Notes: a model not told the origin generated them from the letters alone. DNA of 64,000 bases from Uruburuella testudinis (GCF_022870865.1 NZ_CP091508.1:1054001-1118000), one strand, 5' to 3'; shown: positions 43,290-54,504, counted from the stretch's first letter. Numbers and translations: made by a program.

Positions 43290-46121
43290 ATGATGGACGA
43301 CAAACAGAGCTTTTCATATTTATTCGGCTCTAACGCACCTTATATTGAAGAGTTATACGAAAATTTCCTCAACGATCCCAATTCAGTAGACGAGCACTGG
43401 AAACAATATTTTACCCAGCTTGCTGCCCAACCCGGCGCAGTAGAGCGTGATGTGGCGCACCGGCCGATTCAAGAATCATTTGCCAACCTGGCCAAACGCA
43501 AGGCCACGGCCGCCGTGTCCGGCGGTATGGACTTTAATCTGATGCAGAAGCAAGTGTCGGTGTTGCGCCTGATGTCTGCTTACCGTATTCAAGGTGCCGG
43601 CGCTGCCCAGCTTGATCCGCTCAAGCGACGCCAGGCCACCAATATCGAGGCACTCAGCCCGGCCTATCACGGTCTGACCGATGCCGATATGGCGGTACAA
43701 TTCCGCATGGGCGAGGGCGATTTTGCCGGCAGCGACAAATTGCAGCTGTCTGAGTTGATCAGCAAATTAAAACAAACATATTGCGGCCATATCGGCATCG
43801 AATACATGCATATTTCCGATTCCGAAGAGCGCCGCTGGATCCGCAACCGCTTTGAAACCGATCTTTCTACCCCCAAATACAATGCGGAAGAAAAACGCCG
43901 TATTCTGAAACAAATCACCGCTGCCGAAACGCTGGAGCGCTACCTGCACACCAAATATGTCGGCCAAAAACGCTTTTCGCTCGAAGGCGGCGAGAGCACC
44001 ATTGCCGGTTTGAATTATCTGATTCAAAATTCCGGCCAAGACGGTGTGGAAGAAGTGATTATCGGCATGGCACACCGTGGCCGTCTGAATGTGTTGGTGA
44101 ACACCTTGGGCAAGCTGCCGCGCGATTTGTTTGCCGAATTCGAAGGCAAGGCAGAGGCAACCCTGCCTAGCGGCGATGTGAAATACCACATGGGTTTCAG
44201 CTCGGATATCGCTACCCCTCACGGCCCGATGCACGTTTCATTGGCATTCAACCCCTCTCATCTGGAAATTGTCAATCCGGTGGTAGAAGGCTCGGCTCGC
44301 GCCCGTCAGCGCCGCTACGGCGCCAACGGCCAAGAAGCCATTTTGCCGGTGCTGATTCACGGCGACTCAGCCTTTATCGGCTTGGGCGTCAACCAAGCGA
44401 CTTTCAACCTTTCCAAAACCCGCGGCTACACCACGGGCGGCACCATTCACATCGTAATTAACAACCAAATCGGCTTTACCACTTCCGATGTTCGCGATAC
44501 CCGCTCAACTGCGTATTGCACCGATATTGCCAAAATGGTCGAAGCCCCGATTCTGCACGTTAACGGCGATGACCCGGAGGCTGTCTGCTACGTGATGCAA
44601 GTGGCTATGGATTACCGCAAACAGTTTAAAAAAGATGTGGTTATTGATTTGGTATGCTATCGCAAGCTCGGTCATAACGAAGGCGATGATCCCTTCCTGA
44701 CCCAGCCGATGATGTATAAAGCCGTGTCGAAACACCCGGGCACCCGCGCCATTTATGCAGAAAAACTGGTTAATGAAGGGGTGGTTACCGCTGATGAAGC
44801 CGAATGCTTTATCCAGGAATACCGTGATGCACTCGATAAAGGCGAGCATGTCGAGCAAACCCGGATTACCGACTATCAGCGTAAAAACCTGATGGACTGG
44901 AGCCAATACAACGGCACAGAATGGGATATGCCGGTAGATACCTCGCTGCCGGCTGCTGATGTGAAGCGTTTGGCCGATAAGTTTACCGAAGCGCCGGAAA
45001 ATTTCCAGCTGCACAACACCGTGAAAAAAGTGCTGGAAAACCGCAAAGCCATGTCGGTCGGCGAGCAACCGCTTGACTGGGGGATGGCCGAAACCCTTGC
45101 ATATGCAAGTTTGGTAACCAATGGCACCGGTGTGCGCATTTCAGGTGAAGACTCCGGTCGCGGCACATTCTCGCACCGCCATGCCGTATTACACGACCAA
45201 AACCGCGAAAAAAGCGATGCCGGCGCCTATATACCGCTGCAACACATGGCCGACGGTCAGGCCGACTTTATGGTGATCGATTCGATTTTGAACGAAGAAG
45301 CCGTGTTGGCCTATGAATATGGCTTTGCCTGCTCTGCACCCGACAAACTCACGATTTGGGAAGCTCAGTTTGGCGACTTTGCCAACGGCGCGCAAGTGGC
45401 GATCGATCAGTTTATCACTTCTGGCGAAACCAAATGGGGCCGCCTGTGCGGGTTGACCGTGTTGCTGCCGCACGGCTATGACGGGCAGGGGCCGGAGCAT
45501 TCCTCAGGTCGTTTGGAGCGTTGGCTGCAATTGTGTTCCGAACACAATATTCAGGTGGTAATGCCGTCTGAAGCGGCGCAAATGTTCCACATGTTGCGCC
45601 GTCAGGTATTGCGTCCGTATCGCAAACCGCTGATTGTATTCATGTCGAAACGTTTATTGCGCTTTAAAGATTCGATGAGCCCGCTGAGCGATGTAACCGA
45701 AGGCTCCGCTTTCCGCCCGGTTATCGGCGATGTGGAAGAGCGCGACAACAGCAAAGTAAAACGCGTGATTATTTGTGCCGGACAGGTGTATTACGATTTA
45801 GCCAAAGCGCGTGCAGAACGTGAATTGGTTGATGATGTTGCGATTGTGCGTTTGGAGCAGCTGTATCCCTTCCCCTATCAGGAAATCAAGGCCGAGCTGG
45901 CGAAATACAGCAACGCCCGGGAAGTGATGTGGGCGCAGGAAGAACCGCGCAACCAAGGTGCTTTTTACCAGATCCGCCACCGTATCGAACGCGTGTTGGA
46001 GCCGTCGCAAACACTCACGTTTGCCGGCCGTCCTACCAGCGCTTCGCCGGCCGTCGGCTATATGAGCAAACACGTTGCCCAGCTCAAACAGCTGCTGGAT
46101 GATGCATTAAACTTCAACTAA
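43290..46121 (+). CDS. sucA: 2-oxoglutarate dehydrogenase E1
   Basis: 943 residues. The N-terminal [25 protein letters not shown] is the domain that binds the E2 core. Thiamine diphosphate site residues occur in [27 protein letters not shown] and [13 protein letters not shown]. The C-terminal transketolase-like domain ends in [16 protein letters not shown]. It decarboxylates 2-oxoglutarate. AAAAAGGGC precedes the ATG pair (43290, 43293). The next gene, sucB, follows after a DUS-pair terminator, so read-through must be partial. Confidence 0.96.
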   Translation: MMDDKQSFSYLFGSNAPYIEELYENFLNDPNSVDEHWKQYFTQLAAQPGAVERDVAHRPIQESFANLAKRKATAAVSGGMDFNLMQKQVSVLRLMSAYRIQGAGAAQLDPLKRRQATNIEALSPAYHGLTDADMAVQFRMGEGDFAGSDKLQLSELISKLKQTYCGHIGIEYMHISDSEERRWIRNRFETDLSTPKYNAEEKRRILKQITAAETLERYLHTKYVGQKRFSLEGGESTIAGLNYLIQNSGQDGVEEVIIGMAHRGRLNVLVNTLGKLPRDLFAEFEGKAEATLPSGDVKYHMGFSSDIATPHGPMHVSLAFNPSHLEIVNPVVEGSARARQRRYGANGQEAILPVLIHGDSAFIGLGVNQATFNLSKTRGYTTGGTIHIVINNQIGFTTSDVRDTRSTAYCTDIAKMVEAPILHVNGDDPEAVCYVMQVAMDYRKQFKKDVVIDLVCYRKLGHNEGDDPFLTQPMMYKAVSKHPGTRAIYAEKLVNEGVVTADEAECFIQEYRDALDKGEHVEQTRITDYQRKNLMDWSQYNGTEWDMPVDTSLPAADVKRLADKFTEAPENFQLHNTVKKVLENRKAMSVGEQPLDWGMAETLAYASLVTNGTGVRISGEDSGRGTFSHRHAVLHDQNREKSDAGAYIPLQHMADGQADFMVIDSILNEEAVLAYEYGFACSAPDKLTIWEAQFGDFANGAQVAIDQFITSGETKWGRLCGLTVLLPHGYDGQGPEHSSGRLERWLQLCSEHNIQVVMPSEAAQMFHMLRRQVLRPYRKPLIVFMSKRLLRFKDSMSPLSDVTEGSAFRPVIGDVEERDNSKVKRVIICAGQVYYDLAKARAERELVDDVAIVRLEQLYPFPYQEIKAELAKYSNAREVMWAQEEPRNQGAFYQIRHRIERVLEPSQTLTFAGRPTSASPAVGYMSKHVAQLKQLLDDALNFN

Positions 46122-46129
46122 ACACCAAA

Positions 46130-46158
46130 GGCCGTCTGAAAACTGATTTCAGACGGCC
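46130..46158 (+). terminator. Inverted DUS pair between sucA and sucB
   Basis: GGCCGTCTGAAA (46130-46141) and reverse complement (46147-46158). May reduce transcription into sucB. Confidence 0.6.
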
Positions 46159-46180
46159 ACACATCCCACTGGAGAATAAA

Positions 46181-47386
46181 ATGATTGTAGAAGTAAAAGT
46201 ACCCGTGTTGTCTGAGAGTGTGTCTGAAGGCACTTTGATGTCTTGGCATAAAAAAGTCGGCGAATATGTGGAGCGCGACGAAATTCTGATTGATGTGGAA
46301 ACCGATAAAGTGGTGCTGGAAGTGCCTTCACCGCAAGCCGGTGTGTTGGTGGAAATCATTGCACAAGACGGCGAGACGGTGGTGGCCGAACAATTGCTGG
46401 CCAAAATCGACACAGAAGCCAAGGCCGAAGCCGGCGCAGCAGCCCCGGCTGAAGACAACGGCAGCGATGAAGCCGCCGCCGAGCCCCAAGCCGCCGCTTC
46501 GTCAAACGCCCAAGCCGGCGTAGCCATGCCGGCAGCTGCCAAACTGGCTGCCGAAAAAGGCGTGGATGTGAACAGCGTTCAAGGTTCGGGACGTGACGGC
46601 CGCGTGTTGAAAGAAGACGTGCAAAAAGCTTCGGCTGCACCCAAAGCGGCTGCTGCCGTATCCGCAGCGCCTGCGCCTGCGGGCGAGCGCCCTGAGCAGC
46701 GTGTGCCGATGAGCCGCTTGCGCAGCCGTGTGGCCGAGCGTTTGCTGGCTTCCCAACATGAAAATGCCATTCTGACAACCTTTAATGAAGTTAATATGCA
46801 GCCGGTGATGGATTTGCGGGCCAAATACAAAGAAAAATTCGAAAAAGAGCATGGTGTCAAACTGGGCTTTATGTCGTTCTTTGTCAAAGCCGCGGTGGCT
46901 GCGCTGAAAAAATACCCGGTGGTCAACGCCTCTATCGACGGCAATGATATCGTGTATCACGGCTATTTCGACATCGGTATCGCCATCGGCAGCCCGCGCG
47001 GTTTGGTTGTGCCCATTTTGCGCGATGCCGATCAAATGAGCATTGCCGATATCGAAAAAGCCATCGTTGATTACGCTGTCAAAGCCAAAGACGGCAAAAT
47101 CGCCTTGGAAGACCTCACCGGCGGCACGTTCAGCATTACCAACGGCGGCACTTTCGGTTCGATGATGTCTACCCCGATCATCAATCCGCCGCAATCGGCC
47201 ATTTTGGGTATGCATGCCACTAAAGAACGCGCGATGGTGGAAAACGGCCAAGTAGTGGTGCGCCCGATGATGTATCTGGCGCTGTCTTACGACCACCGCA
47301 TCATCGACGGCCGCGAAGCCGTGCTGACGCTGGTCACCATTAAAGATCTGCTGGAAGATCCGGCTCGTTTGCTGCTGGATTTGTAA
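46181..47386 (+). CDS. sucB: Dihydrolipoamide succinyltransferase, 2-oxoglutarate dehydrogenase E2
   Basis: 401 residues. Lipoyl domain 1-77 with the lipoylated Lys in [12 protein letters not shown] (residue 43), an Ala/Pro/Glu-rich linker, the peripheral-subunit-binding domain in [33 protein letters not shown], a second linker, then the catalytic domain ending with [13 protein letters not shown]. It transfers the succinyl group to CoA. GGAGAA lies before the ATG. Intact and typical. Confidence 0.96.
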   Translation: MIVEVKVPVLSESVSEGTLMSWHKKVGEYVERDEILIDVETDKVVLEVPSPQAGVLVEIIAQDGETVVAEQLLAKIDTEAKAEAGAAAPAEDNGSDEAAAEPQAAASSNAQAGVAMPAAAKLAAEKGVDVNSVQGSGRDGRVLKEDVQKASAAPKAAAAVSAAPAPAGERPEQRVPMSRLRSRVAERLLASQHENAILTTFNEVNMQPVMDLRAKYKEKFEKEHGVKLGFMSFFVKAAVAALKKYPVVNASIDGNDIVYHGYFDIGIAIGSPRGLVVPILRDADQMSIADIEKAIVDYAVKAKDGKIALEDLTGGTFSITNGGTFGSMMSTPIINPPQSAILGMHATKERAMVENGQVVVRPMMYLALSYDHRIIDGREAVLTLVTIKDLLEDPARLLLDL

Positions 47387-47391
47387 TCTCG

Positions 47392-47430
47392 TTTCAGACG
47401 GCCTGAATACATTATTCAGGCCGTCTGAAA
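47392..47430 (+). terminator. Inverted DUS pair after sucB
   Basis: 17-bp perfect arms (47392-47408 with 47414-47430) around a 5-nt loop. DUS are in the outward (reverse then forward) order. Confidence 0.65.
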
Positions 47431-47452
47431 AGATACTTTGAAAGGAGTCGTC

Positions 47453-47710
47453 ATGAAATACGCTGTGTTGTTATCTGCTTTGGTGTTGAGCGCCTGTGCC
47501 GGTCTGGCAGGCAAAGAGTATTCGGTTGAGGCTTACAACAGCCGCGGCCAATTGTTGAATAAGCGTATCGCGTTAGACAGCAATAAAGCCGGTATTCCGG
47601 TGGCGCGTGATTCGCTGTGCAAAACTTATCCGAACGCCACTATCCGTGTTTACAACAATATCACCAAACAAGAATTGAAAGATGCCAGCCCGTATTCATG
47701 CCGGCGCTAA
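47453..47710 (+). CDS. Small lipoprotein, unknown
   Basis: 85 residues from the ATG at 47453 (GAAAGGAG upstream; the in-frame start at 47438 overlaps the ribosome site). MKYAVLLSALVLSACAG has lipobox LSAC with Cys 15. The mature part has two more Cys (DSLCKTYPNA, PYSCRR) that may pair. The KEYSVEAYNSRGQLLNKRIALDSNKAGIPVARDSLC segment looks like a compact beta domain. No family known. It stands between sucB and lpd but is likely a separate unit. Confidence 0.6.
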   Translation: MKYAVLLSALVLSACAGLAGKEYSVEAYNSRGQLLNKRIALDSNKAGIPVARDSLCKTYPNATIRVYNNITKQELKDASPYSCRR

Positions 47711-47730
47711 CTGTAGAAAAGGCCGTCTGA

Positions 47731-47893
47731 ATACCCATTGGTAAAAATAAGCGATAGCCGTTCAATGAAATGATCAACGTGGCGGCGAGCTGGTTGCCTT
47801 GCAGAGAGTAGGGCTGCCGGCCGATTTGGTGCTTTACGCTGTGTAAACCGGCTCCCTTTGAGCATAGCTGGGTTATTTTTTGTGAATGGGCAT
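47731..47893 (+). repeat. Family A element
   Basis: 163 bp, ATACCCATTGGTAAAAATAA to TTATTTTTTGTGAATGGGCA. It starts directly after a DUS and lies between the small lipoprotein and lpd. Confidence 0.65.
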
Positions 47894-47948
47894 GATACGC
47901 GCAGACCGGTTTCAGACGGCCTCTGCTTACCGCATAAAGGATTGAAAA

Positions 47949-49379
47949 ATGTCACAATTTGACGTAGTTGTTATCGGCGCCGGCCCCGGCGGATATATTG
48001 CCGCCATCCGCGCCGCGCAATTGGGTTTTAAAACCGCTTGCGTGGATGCCGGTTTGAATAAAGCGGGCGACGCCCCCGCACTCGGCGGCACTTGCCTCAA
48101 CGTGGGCTGTATTCCCTCAAAAGCCCTGTTGCAATCTTCAGAGCATTTCCATGCCGCGCAACATGATTTTGCCGAACATGGCATTACTGTGGGCGAGGTG
48201 AAATTTGATGCTGCCAAAATGATTGAGCGTAAAGATGCGATTGTTACCAAGCTGACCGGCGGCATTAAATTTCTGTTTCAGAAAAACAAAGTTGAAAGCC
48301 TGTTTGGTAAAGGCAGCTTCAAAGGCAAAAACGGCGATTTATACCAAATCGAAGTTGATAACCATGGCGAAAAAAGCGTGGTTGAAGCCAAATATGTGAT
48401 CGTGGCTACCGGCTCTGTGCCGCGCCCGCTGCCGCTGATTGATATTGATAATGTCAACGTGTTGGATAATGAAGGCGCACTGAATCTTATCGAAGTGCCG
48501 AAAAAACTCGGCGTTATCGGCTCCGGCGTGATTGGCCTGGAAATGGGCTCGGTGTGGAAGCGCGTCGGCTCAGAAGTTACCATTCTTGAAGCCATGCCCA
48601 CTTTCTTGGCGGCGGCCGATCAGCAAATCGCCAAAGAGGCACTGAAAATCTTCACCAAAGAGCAAGGCCTGGCGATTGAGCTTGGTGTGAAAATCAGTGA
48701 AATCAAAAATACCGATAACGGTGTGAGCGTGTCTTACGAAGCGGGCGGCGCGCAGAAAACCGAAACCTTCGACAAGCTGATTATTTCCATCGGCCGTGTG
48801 CCGAATACCGATGGCCTCAATGCTGAAGCCGTAGGCCTGGAAAAAGACGAACGCGGTTTTGTTAAAGTGGATGACGAGTGCCGCACCAATCTGGCCAATG
48901 TTTGGGCCATCGGCGATGTGGTGCGCGGCCCGATGTTGGCACACAAAGCCAGTGATGAAGGTGTGGCGGTTGCCGAGCGCATTGCCGGTCAAAAACCGCA
49001 TATCGATTTCAACAGCATTCCGTTTGTGATTTACACCGACCCCGAAATTGCCTGGGTGGGTCAAACGGAAGAGCAATTGAAAGAAGCCGGCATAGCCTAT
49101 AAAAAAGGCACTTCAGGCTTCGGCGCCAACGGCCGCGCATTGGGCTTGGGCAAAGCGAAAGGCACTGTGAAAGTGTTGGCCGATGCCCAAACCGACCGCA
49201 TTCTCGGTATACACATGATCGGGCCGATGGTTTCAGAGCTGGTGGCAGAGGGTGTGATGAGCATGGAATTCAAAGCCAGCAGCGAAGACATCGCCCGCAT
49301 CGTGCATGCTCATCCGACTTTGTCTGAAGTGTTGCACGAAGCCTCATTGGCAGCAGACAAACGCGCCTTGCACGGCTAG
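47949..49379 (+). CDS. lpd: Dihydrolipoamide dehydrogenase, E3
   Basis: 476 residues. FAD motif [19 protein letters not shown], redox Cys pair in [18 protein letters not shown] motif [27 protein letters not shown], second FAD motif [22 protein letters not shown], and the dimer-interface catalytic His-Glu in [14 protein letters not shown]. It reoxidises lipoamide of the SucB core. No sucCD genes follow before the dal operon. Confidence 0.96.
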   Translation: MSQFDVVVIGAGPGGYIAAIRAAQLGFKTACVDAGLNKAGDAPALGGTCLNVGCIPSKALLQSSEHFHAAQHDFAEHGITVGEVKFDAAKMIERKDAIVTKLTGGIKFLFQKNKVESLFGKGSFKGKNGDLYQIEVDNHGEKSVVEAKYVIVATGSVPRPLPLIDIDNVNVLDNEGALNLIEVPKKLGVIGSGVIGLEMGSVWKRVGSEVTILEAMPTFLAAADQQIAKEALKIFTKEQGLAIELGVKISEIKNTDNGVSVSYEAGGAQKTETFDKLIISIGRVPNTDGLNAEAVGLEKDERGFVKVDDECRTNLANVWAIGDVVRGPMLAHKASDEGVAVAERIAGQKPHIDFNSIPFVIYTDPEIAWVGQTEEQLKEAGIAYKKGTSGFGANGRALGLGKAKGTVKVLADAQTDRILGIHMIGPMVSELVAEGVMSMEFKASSEDIARIVHAHPTLSEVLHEASLAADKRALHG

Positions 49380-49578
49380 GGTAGGGTTCCTCAGCGTTTT
49401 GATTCAGCATCAAGGTTATCCGGCATATTGTCGGATAACCTTGTTTTTTTGAACGGCATCAGGCCGCCTGAAAAATATTTGCTATTATTTTAATGTTAAT
49501 AAATAAAAAATGGAGGTTGATTAGGCGTTATGGTTGTGATTGTCGGTATAAATCTACAAATGAGCTAATACAAGAGTC
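49380..49578. other. Intergenic DNA behind lpd
   Basis: ATCAAGGTTATCCGGCATAT then TGTCGGATAACCTTG (about 49410-49443) forms a hairpin followed by TTTTTTT, a good intrinsic terminator for lpd. No gene. Confidence 0.6.
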
Positions 49579-49734
49579 ATACCCATTCACAAAAGTAAGC
49601 GAACAAGGCGGCGGGCCGAAGACAGCACGGTGAGCACGGAGCCGATTGACTTGGCGCTTCAGCGACTTAGTAAAACCAGCCCTCTTCGAGCTCAGGTGGG
49701 ACAACGCCGTTAGGTTGTTTTTGTGAATGGGTAT
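49579..49734 (+). repeat. Family A element, full length
   Basis: 156 bp, ATACCCATTCACAAAAGTAA to GTTTTTGTGAATGGGTAT: perfect-looking terminal inverted repeats of about 16 bp. Upstream flank of the dal operon. Confidence 0.75.
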
Positions 49735-49778
49735 AAGCGTTGAAAATCATGAATATATAAAATATGCTTATAAAATAT

Positions 49779-49806
49779 AAACCGATTGTTTGAAACCGAT
49801 TGTTTG
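49779..49806 (+). repeat. Tandem 14-bp direct repeat upstream of dalD
   Basis: AAACCGATTGTTTG occurs twice without spacer, about 260 bp before dalD. It could be a regulator site; no regulator gene is next to the operon. Confidence 0.4.
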
Positions 49807-50063
49807 TAGTCAAACAGGCAGATGGTTGTCTAACTTGTTGTTATCAATTGTTTAAATGAAGAGTAAGGCCGTCTGAAACATCATTCATTTTAAAGCAGCG
49901 AAATTTAATTACTTAAATAAAATGTTGAAATCTAATTAAATTTCTTATGTTTGAGAAGAAATCTTGCAGTAAAATCGGCAGGAACCTGCTTTCAAAAACC
50001 ACATAAAGTCAGCAGTATCCACAGCAGATTATTCACAAACAAATTTGATATGAAGGAGTAGTA

Positions 50064-51440
50064 ATGATGGCTCAACAATACACTTGGCTGCATATCGGCT
50101 TGGGTTCGTTCCAGCGCGCCCACCAGGCATGGTATCTCAATGAACTCATCAAATCGGGGGATGATGCTTGGGCAATCGCGGCGGGTAATATTCGCAACGA
50201 CAGCGAACACACCATCGAAGCCTTGTTGGCGCAAAACGGCGAATATGTGCTGGAAACCGTCAGCCCGCATGATGAGCGTGAATATGAAGTGATCCGCTCG
50301 ATTAAAAAGCCCATCCGCTGGCAGGCCGATTTGGCACCGCTGATTGAAGAGGGCGCGGCGGAAAATACCAAAGTGATTGCGTTTACCGTTACCGAGGCCG
50401 GTTATTATCTCGACAGCCGTTATCACCTAGACCAAGATAATCCGAGCATTCAGGCAGATTTGAAAGGCGGCCACGAAACCATCTACGGCATTATCGCCAA
50501 AATCCTGAAAAAGCGTATGCAGCTGGCCGATGGCAACGTGACTTTATTGTGCTGCGACAATGTGCGCCACAACGGCGAGCGCTTTCACGACGGCCTGGTC
50601 GAATTCCTGACCCTCACCGGCCATCTGGATGTGATCGACTGGCTGAAAGACCATGCAACCACGCCGAACACCATGGTCGACCGTATCGTGCCGCGCCCGG
50701 CGGAAGACTTGCCCGCACGCATTCAGCAACAAACCGGCAGAATCGACCAAGCGCCGGTGATGGGCGAGACTTTTATCCAGTGGGTAATCGAAGACAATTT
50801 TAAAGACAATGTCCGCCCCGCGCTGGAAAAAGTAGGCGTGCAGCTGGTAGATTCGGTGATTCCTTACGAAGAAGCAAAAATCCGCGTGCTCAATGTGCCG
50901 CATGCCGCAATTGCGTGGGCGGGCACTTTGCAGGGCGAACTGTTTATCCACGACAGCACCTTAAACGAGCGTGTGCGCCAAGCGGCTTATGATTATGTTA
51001 CCCAAGATGTGATTCCCAGCTTGGGCGACAACGGCATTGATTTGCCGCAATACCGTGATGTGGTGTTGGAGCGTTTCACCAACCCGCACATCAAAGACAC
51101 CAATCAGCGCGTAGCCGCCGATGGCTTTTCAAAAATTCCCGCCCAAATCCAGCCGACATTAATCGAGCGCTACCGCAGCGGCGCGCGCCCTGAGGCTACG
51201 GCTTTGCTGCCGGCGCTGTTTTTTGTGTTTATGGAACAATGGCACGAAGGCCGGCTGCCCTATACCTATCAAGACGGCATTCTTGACGAAGCAGCGGTGC
51301 ATGCCATGTATCAATCTGCCGATCCGGTCAAAGTTTTTGCCCAAGATAAAGCCTTGTTTGGCGAATTGGCCGACAACGCCGACTTCGAAGCGCTGTTGCG
51401 CGAAAAAATCGAAGAAGCGCGCACATTCTTGATTTTTTAA
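50064..51440 (+). CDS. dalD: Polyol dehydrogenase, probably D-arabinitol 4-dehydrogenase
   Basis: 458 residues, long-chain mannitol dehydrogenase family. The N-terminal [21 protein letters not shown] is the NAD-binding part, and the catalytic Lys-Asn-His set lies in [17 protein letters not shown]. The following genes (xylulokinase, DalT/RbtT-type transporter) give the order dalD-dalK-dalT of Klebsiella, so the substrate is most likely D-arabinitol, giving D-xylulose. Mannitol or another polyol cannot be ruled out from sequence alone. AAGGAG lies before the ATG pair at 50064/50067. The xylulokinase gene starts 10 bp later. Confidence 0.85.
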   Translation: MMAQQYTWLHIGLGSFQRAHQAWYLNELIKSGDDAWAIAAGNIRNDSEHTIEALLAQNGEYVLETVSPHDEREYEVIRSIKKPIRWQADLAPLIEEGAAENTKVIAFTVTEAGYYLDSRYHLDQDNPSIQADLKGGHETIYGIIAKILKKRMQLADGNVTLLCCDNVRHNGERFHDGLVEFLTLTGHLDVIDWLKDHATTPNTMVDRIVPRPAEDLPARIQQQTGRIDQAPVMGETFIQWVIEDNFKDNVRPALEKVGVQLVDSVIPYEEAKIRVLNVPHAAIAWAGTLQGELFIHDSTLNERVRQAAYDYVTQDVIPSLGDNGIDLPQYRDVVLERFTNPHIKDTNQRVAADGFSKIPAQIQPTLIERYRSGARPEATALLPALFFVFMEQWHEGRLPYTYQDGILDEAAVHAMYQSADPVKVFAQDKALFGELADNADFEALLREKIEEARTFLIF

Positions 51441-51450
51441 GGAGCCGGTC

Positions 51451-52920
51451 ATGTATTTAGGTCTTGATTTTGGCACTTCAGAAATCAAGGCGCTGCTGAC
51501 GGATGAGCACGGTCAAATCGTGCTCAGCCACGGCATGCCCTTGAGTATCCAACGCCCCCATCCGCAATGGTCGGAGCAATCGGCCGATGAGTGGTGGCAG
51601 GCAACCAACGATTTAATCACACATTTGCGCCAACAATGCGGTGCGCGCTGGCAAGAAGTGAAAGCCATCGGGCTTTCCGGCCAGATGCACGGCGCGGTGC
51701 TGCTCGATGCCGCCGGCCAAGTGCTGCGCCCGGTGATTTTGTGGAACGATACCCGCAGTGCCGCCGAATGCGCCGAATTGGAAACCGCCGCGCCGAATCT
51801 GCATGCCGTTACCGGCAACTTGGCCATGCCCGGTTTTACCGCGCCCAAATTATTGTGGGTGAAAAAGCATGAGCCGGAAATCTTCGCCAAAACCGCTGCC
51901 GTATTGCTGCCGAAAGATTACATCCGCTTTTTGATGACCGGAAAAAAAGTGTCTGATATGTCGGATGCGGCCGGCACCTTATGGCTGGATGTGGCCCGGC
52001 GTGACTGGTCGGATGAAATCCTTGCCGTGTGCGGTCTTAAGCGCAGCCACATGCCTGAATTGACAGAAGGCAGCGACAACAGCGGCACGTTGCTGCCCGA
52101 AATTGCACAGCAATGGGGCTTGAGCGAATCGGTGATTGTGGCCGGCGGCGGTGGCGATAATGCAGCCAGCGCGGTAGGTGTCGGTGCGGTACGGCCGGGT
52201 GATGCGTTTATTTCACTGGGCACTTCCGGCGTGGTGTTTGTGGTTAACGAAGCTTACCGCCCCGCACCTGAGTTGGCCGTACATTGCTTCTGCCATGCCT
52301 TGCCCGGGCGCTGGCACCAAATGAGCGTGATGCTTTCCGCTGCTGCCTGCTTGAGCTGGTATTGCAAACTGGTGGGCGTGAAAGAGGCTGAATTGTTGCA
52401 GGAAATTGAAGCATTGAGCGCAGAAGCCAGAGCAGAGGCGCCGATTTTCCTGCCTTATCTTTCCGGCGAGCGCACCCCGCATAACGACCCGCTTGCCAGC
52501 GGCATATTTCACGGCATCCGCCACAGCGCCGATCGCGCCGTGATGGGCTATGCCGTACTCGAAGGCGTGAGCTTCGGCATTGCCGACGGCGTGCGCGTGT
52601 TGCAGGAAAGCGGCACCGAAATCAATCGCTGTTCACTGCTCGGCGGCGGCGCGCGCAGCACTTATTGGGCGCAGCTGCTGGCCGATATTTTGCAGCTGGA
52701 AATCGTTACCCACAAGGGCGGTGAAAGCGGCGGTGCGCTCGGTGCGGCCAGGCTGGCGGCGTTGGCAGACGGCAAAACAGAAGCCGAAGTGTGTAACAAA
52801 CCCGAAACCGACCGGGTTTACCGGCCCGATGCGCGGCAGTTTGACAGGCTAAACCGGCGTTACCAAACTTTCCGCGCACTCTATCGGCAAGATGAGGCCT
52901 TCAGAAATCTAGCGGGATAA
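51451..52920 (+). CDS. Xylulokinase
   Basis: 489 residues, FGGY kinase. The ATP/sugar motifs are LGLDFGTSEIKALL (3-16), GLSGQMHGAVLLD, VILWNDTRSAAEC, DAAGTLWLDVARRDWS and the C-terminal GGGARSTYWAQLLADIL with GGESGGALGAARLA. It phosphorylates D-xylulose to xylulose 5-phosphate for the pentose phosphate pathway. In this operon it would act as the DalK kinase; it could equally be called xylB. AAGGAGC precedes the ATG. Confidence 0.92.
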   Translation: MYLGLDFGTSEIKALLTDEHGQIVLSHGMPLSIQRPHPQWSEQSADEWWQATNDLITHLRQQCGARWQEVKAIGLSGQMHGAVLLDAAGQVLRPVILWNDTRSAAECAELETAAPNLHAVTGNLAMPGFTAPKLLWVKKHEPEIFAKTAAVLLPKDYIRFLMTGKKVSDMSDAAGTLWLDVARRDWSDEILAVCGLKRSHMPELTEGSDNSGTLLPEIAQQWGLSESVIVAGGGGDNAASAVGVGAVRPGDAFISLGTSGVVFVVNEAYRPAPELAVHCFCHALPGRWHQMSVMLSAAACLSWYCKLVGVKEAELLQEIEALSAEARAEAPIFLPYLSGERTPHNDPLASGIFHGIRHSADRAVMGYAVLEGVSFGIADGVRVLQESGTEINRCSLLGGGARSTYWAQLLADILQLEIVTHKGGESGGALGAARLAALADGKTEAEVCNKPETDRVYRPDARQFDRLNRRYQTFRALYRQDEAFRNLAG

Positions 52921-53116
52921 TTACACCATCTGTGCAGACGGCAGGGTGCTGAAGCACTGCCTGCGCCGGCAGAATGGCTTTAATAAGCCCGGCCGCCTGC
53001 GTTACCCCGTTTATCGTTATTTTTCAATCAAGCTTGGCAGCTTGCAAACACAATCTGCAAAGCGCGGTGTGGCTGTTTTCAGACGGCCTTCCGTTTATTT
53101 TTATGTTGGAGCAGGT

Positions 53117-54382
53117 ATGAACACTTCCGCAGTCACCAAGCAATGGCTGGGTTTGCCCCTGAATTTATTGTGGGGCTATATCGCCATTGCGTTGTTTATG
53201 ACCGGCGACGGCTTCGAGCTGGCGTTTCTTTCCCATCACATCACCAGCCTGGGTTTCAGCCAGTCGCAATCTTCGTTGGCCTTTTCGATCTACGGCCTGG
53301 CCGCCGCTTTGTCGGCTTGGGTGTCGGGCGTGTTTGCCGAAATCATTACCCCGCGCAAAGCCATGATTATCGGCTTTGTGATGTGGTGTGTGTTTCACAC
53401 GCTGTTTTTGGTTTTCGGCCTCGGCGATGCCAATTATCCGCTGATTCTGCTGTTTTACGGCATTCGCGGTTTTGCCTATCCGCTGTTTCTGTATTCTTTC
53501 ATCGTGATGATTGTGCAAAACGTGCACAGCTCGCAAATCAGCCCGGCCATGGGCTGGTTTTGGACCACTTATTCGGTGGGCATCGGCGTGGCGGGCAGCT
53601 ATATTCCCAGCTTCACCATCCCGATGATTGGCGAACGCGGCACCTTGTGGCTGGCGCTGGCGTTTTGTTTTGCCGGCGGCCTGGTGGCCTTGACCATGCT
53701 GCGCAAGGTGAATTCGTCGTCGCATATGCACCATCTTTCCACCAAAGAAAAATTCACCGAATTGAGCCGCGCGGTTACGCTGCTGGTGAGCAACCGCAAT
53801 ATTCTGTATGCCAGCATGATCCGCATCATCAACACCTTGTCGCTGTTTGGCTTTGCGGTGATTATGCCGATGATGTTTGTTGACGAATTGGGTTTTTCTA
53901 CGCCCGAATGGCTGAAAATCTGGGGTGTGTTTTTCGCCACCACGCTGTTTTCCAACGTGTTGTGGGGCATTGTCGGCGAACGGCTGGGCTGGATGCGTGT
54001 GGTGCGCTGGTTTGGCTGTATCGGTATGGCAATCTCGACATTGAGCTTTTACTATCTGCCGCAATATTTCGGCCACAATTTTTACATGGCGTGGATTCCG
54101 GCGATTCTGCTCGGCACATTTGTGGCGGCGTTTGTGCCCATGACCGCCGTGTTTACCAGCTTGGAGCCGAATCATCAAGGCGCGGCGATTTCGATTTACA
54201 ACCTCTCTGCCGGCATGTCGAATTTTCTTGCGCCCACCATCGCCACCATTTTGCTGCCGTATTACAGCTTTATCGGCGTGGTGTATGCCTATACCGCGCT
54301 TTATTTGTTTGCTTTCGTGCTCACTTATCTTTTGAAAGTGAAACAGCCGGGCTTCGGTGGTGAGCCGAAGACAATACAATGA
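53117..54382 (+). CDS. dalT: RbtT/DalT/CsbX-family polyol transporter
   Basis: 421 residues from the ATG at 53117; the frame is open for 57 codons before it but that DNA is intergenic with a DUS. Twelve membrane helices are expected. Family-like text: NLLWGYIAIALFMTGDGFELAFLSHHITSLGFS and GIRGFAYPLFLYSFIVMIVQNV. It would import D-arabinitol or ribitol by proton symport. The last codons (GGEPKTIQ) lie inside a family A remnant, so the natural C-terminus has been replaced by repeat sequence. Confidence 0.85.
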   Translation: MNTSAVTKQWLGLPLNLLWGYIAIALFMTGDGFELAFLSHHITSLGFSQSQSSLAFSIYGLAAALSAWVSGVFAEIITPRKAMIIGFVMWCVFHTLFLVFGLGDANYPLILLFYGIRGFAYPLFLYSFIVMIVQNVHSSQISPAMGWFWTTYSVGIGVAGSYIPSFTIPMIGERGTLWLALAFCFAGGLVALTMLRKVNSSSHMHHLSTKEKFTELSRAVTLLVSNRNILYASMIRIINTLSLFGFAVIMPMMFVDELGFSTPEWLKIWGVFFATTLFSNVLWGIVGERLGWMRVVRWFGCIGMAISTLSFYYLPQYFGHNFYMAWIPAILLGTFVAAFVPMTAVFTSLEPNHQGAAISIYNLSAGMSNFLAPTIATILLPYYSFIGVVYAYTALYLFAFVLTYLLKVKQPGFGGEPKTIQ

Positions 54383-54420
54383 GTATTGCAAGGAGGGTGG
54401 TTGTTTTTGTGAATGGGCAT
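54355..54420 (+). repeat. Family A remnant at the dalT 3' end
   Basis: GGTGGTGAGCCGAAGACAAT matches the family interior and TTGTTTTTGTGAATGGGCAT is the right terminal repeat. The left terminus is gone; the dalT stop lies inside. Confidence 0.6.
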
Positions 54421-54469
54421 AAGCACAACCTGCTGCCTGTTAAGCACAATTAAAGCTGTTTTCATCATG

Positions 54470-54504
54470 AGGCCGTCTGAAAGCATTGTGTTTTCAGACG
54501 GCCT
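54470..54504. terminator. Inverted DUS pair
   Basis: AGGCCGTCTGAAA and its reverse complement with a 9-bp loop, about 90 bp after dalT. Likely dal operon terminator. Confidence 0.65.

Noticed and set aside
53165..54391. 408-residue minus-strand frame over dalT
   Set aside because: His/Arg/Gln-rich text that mirrors membrane-protein codons; the plus strand has family motifs.
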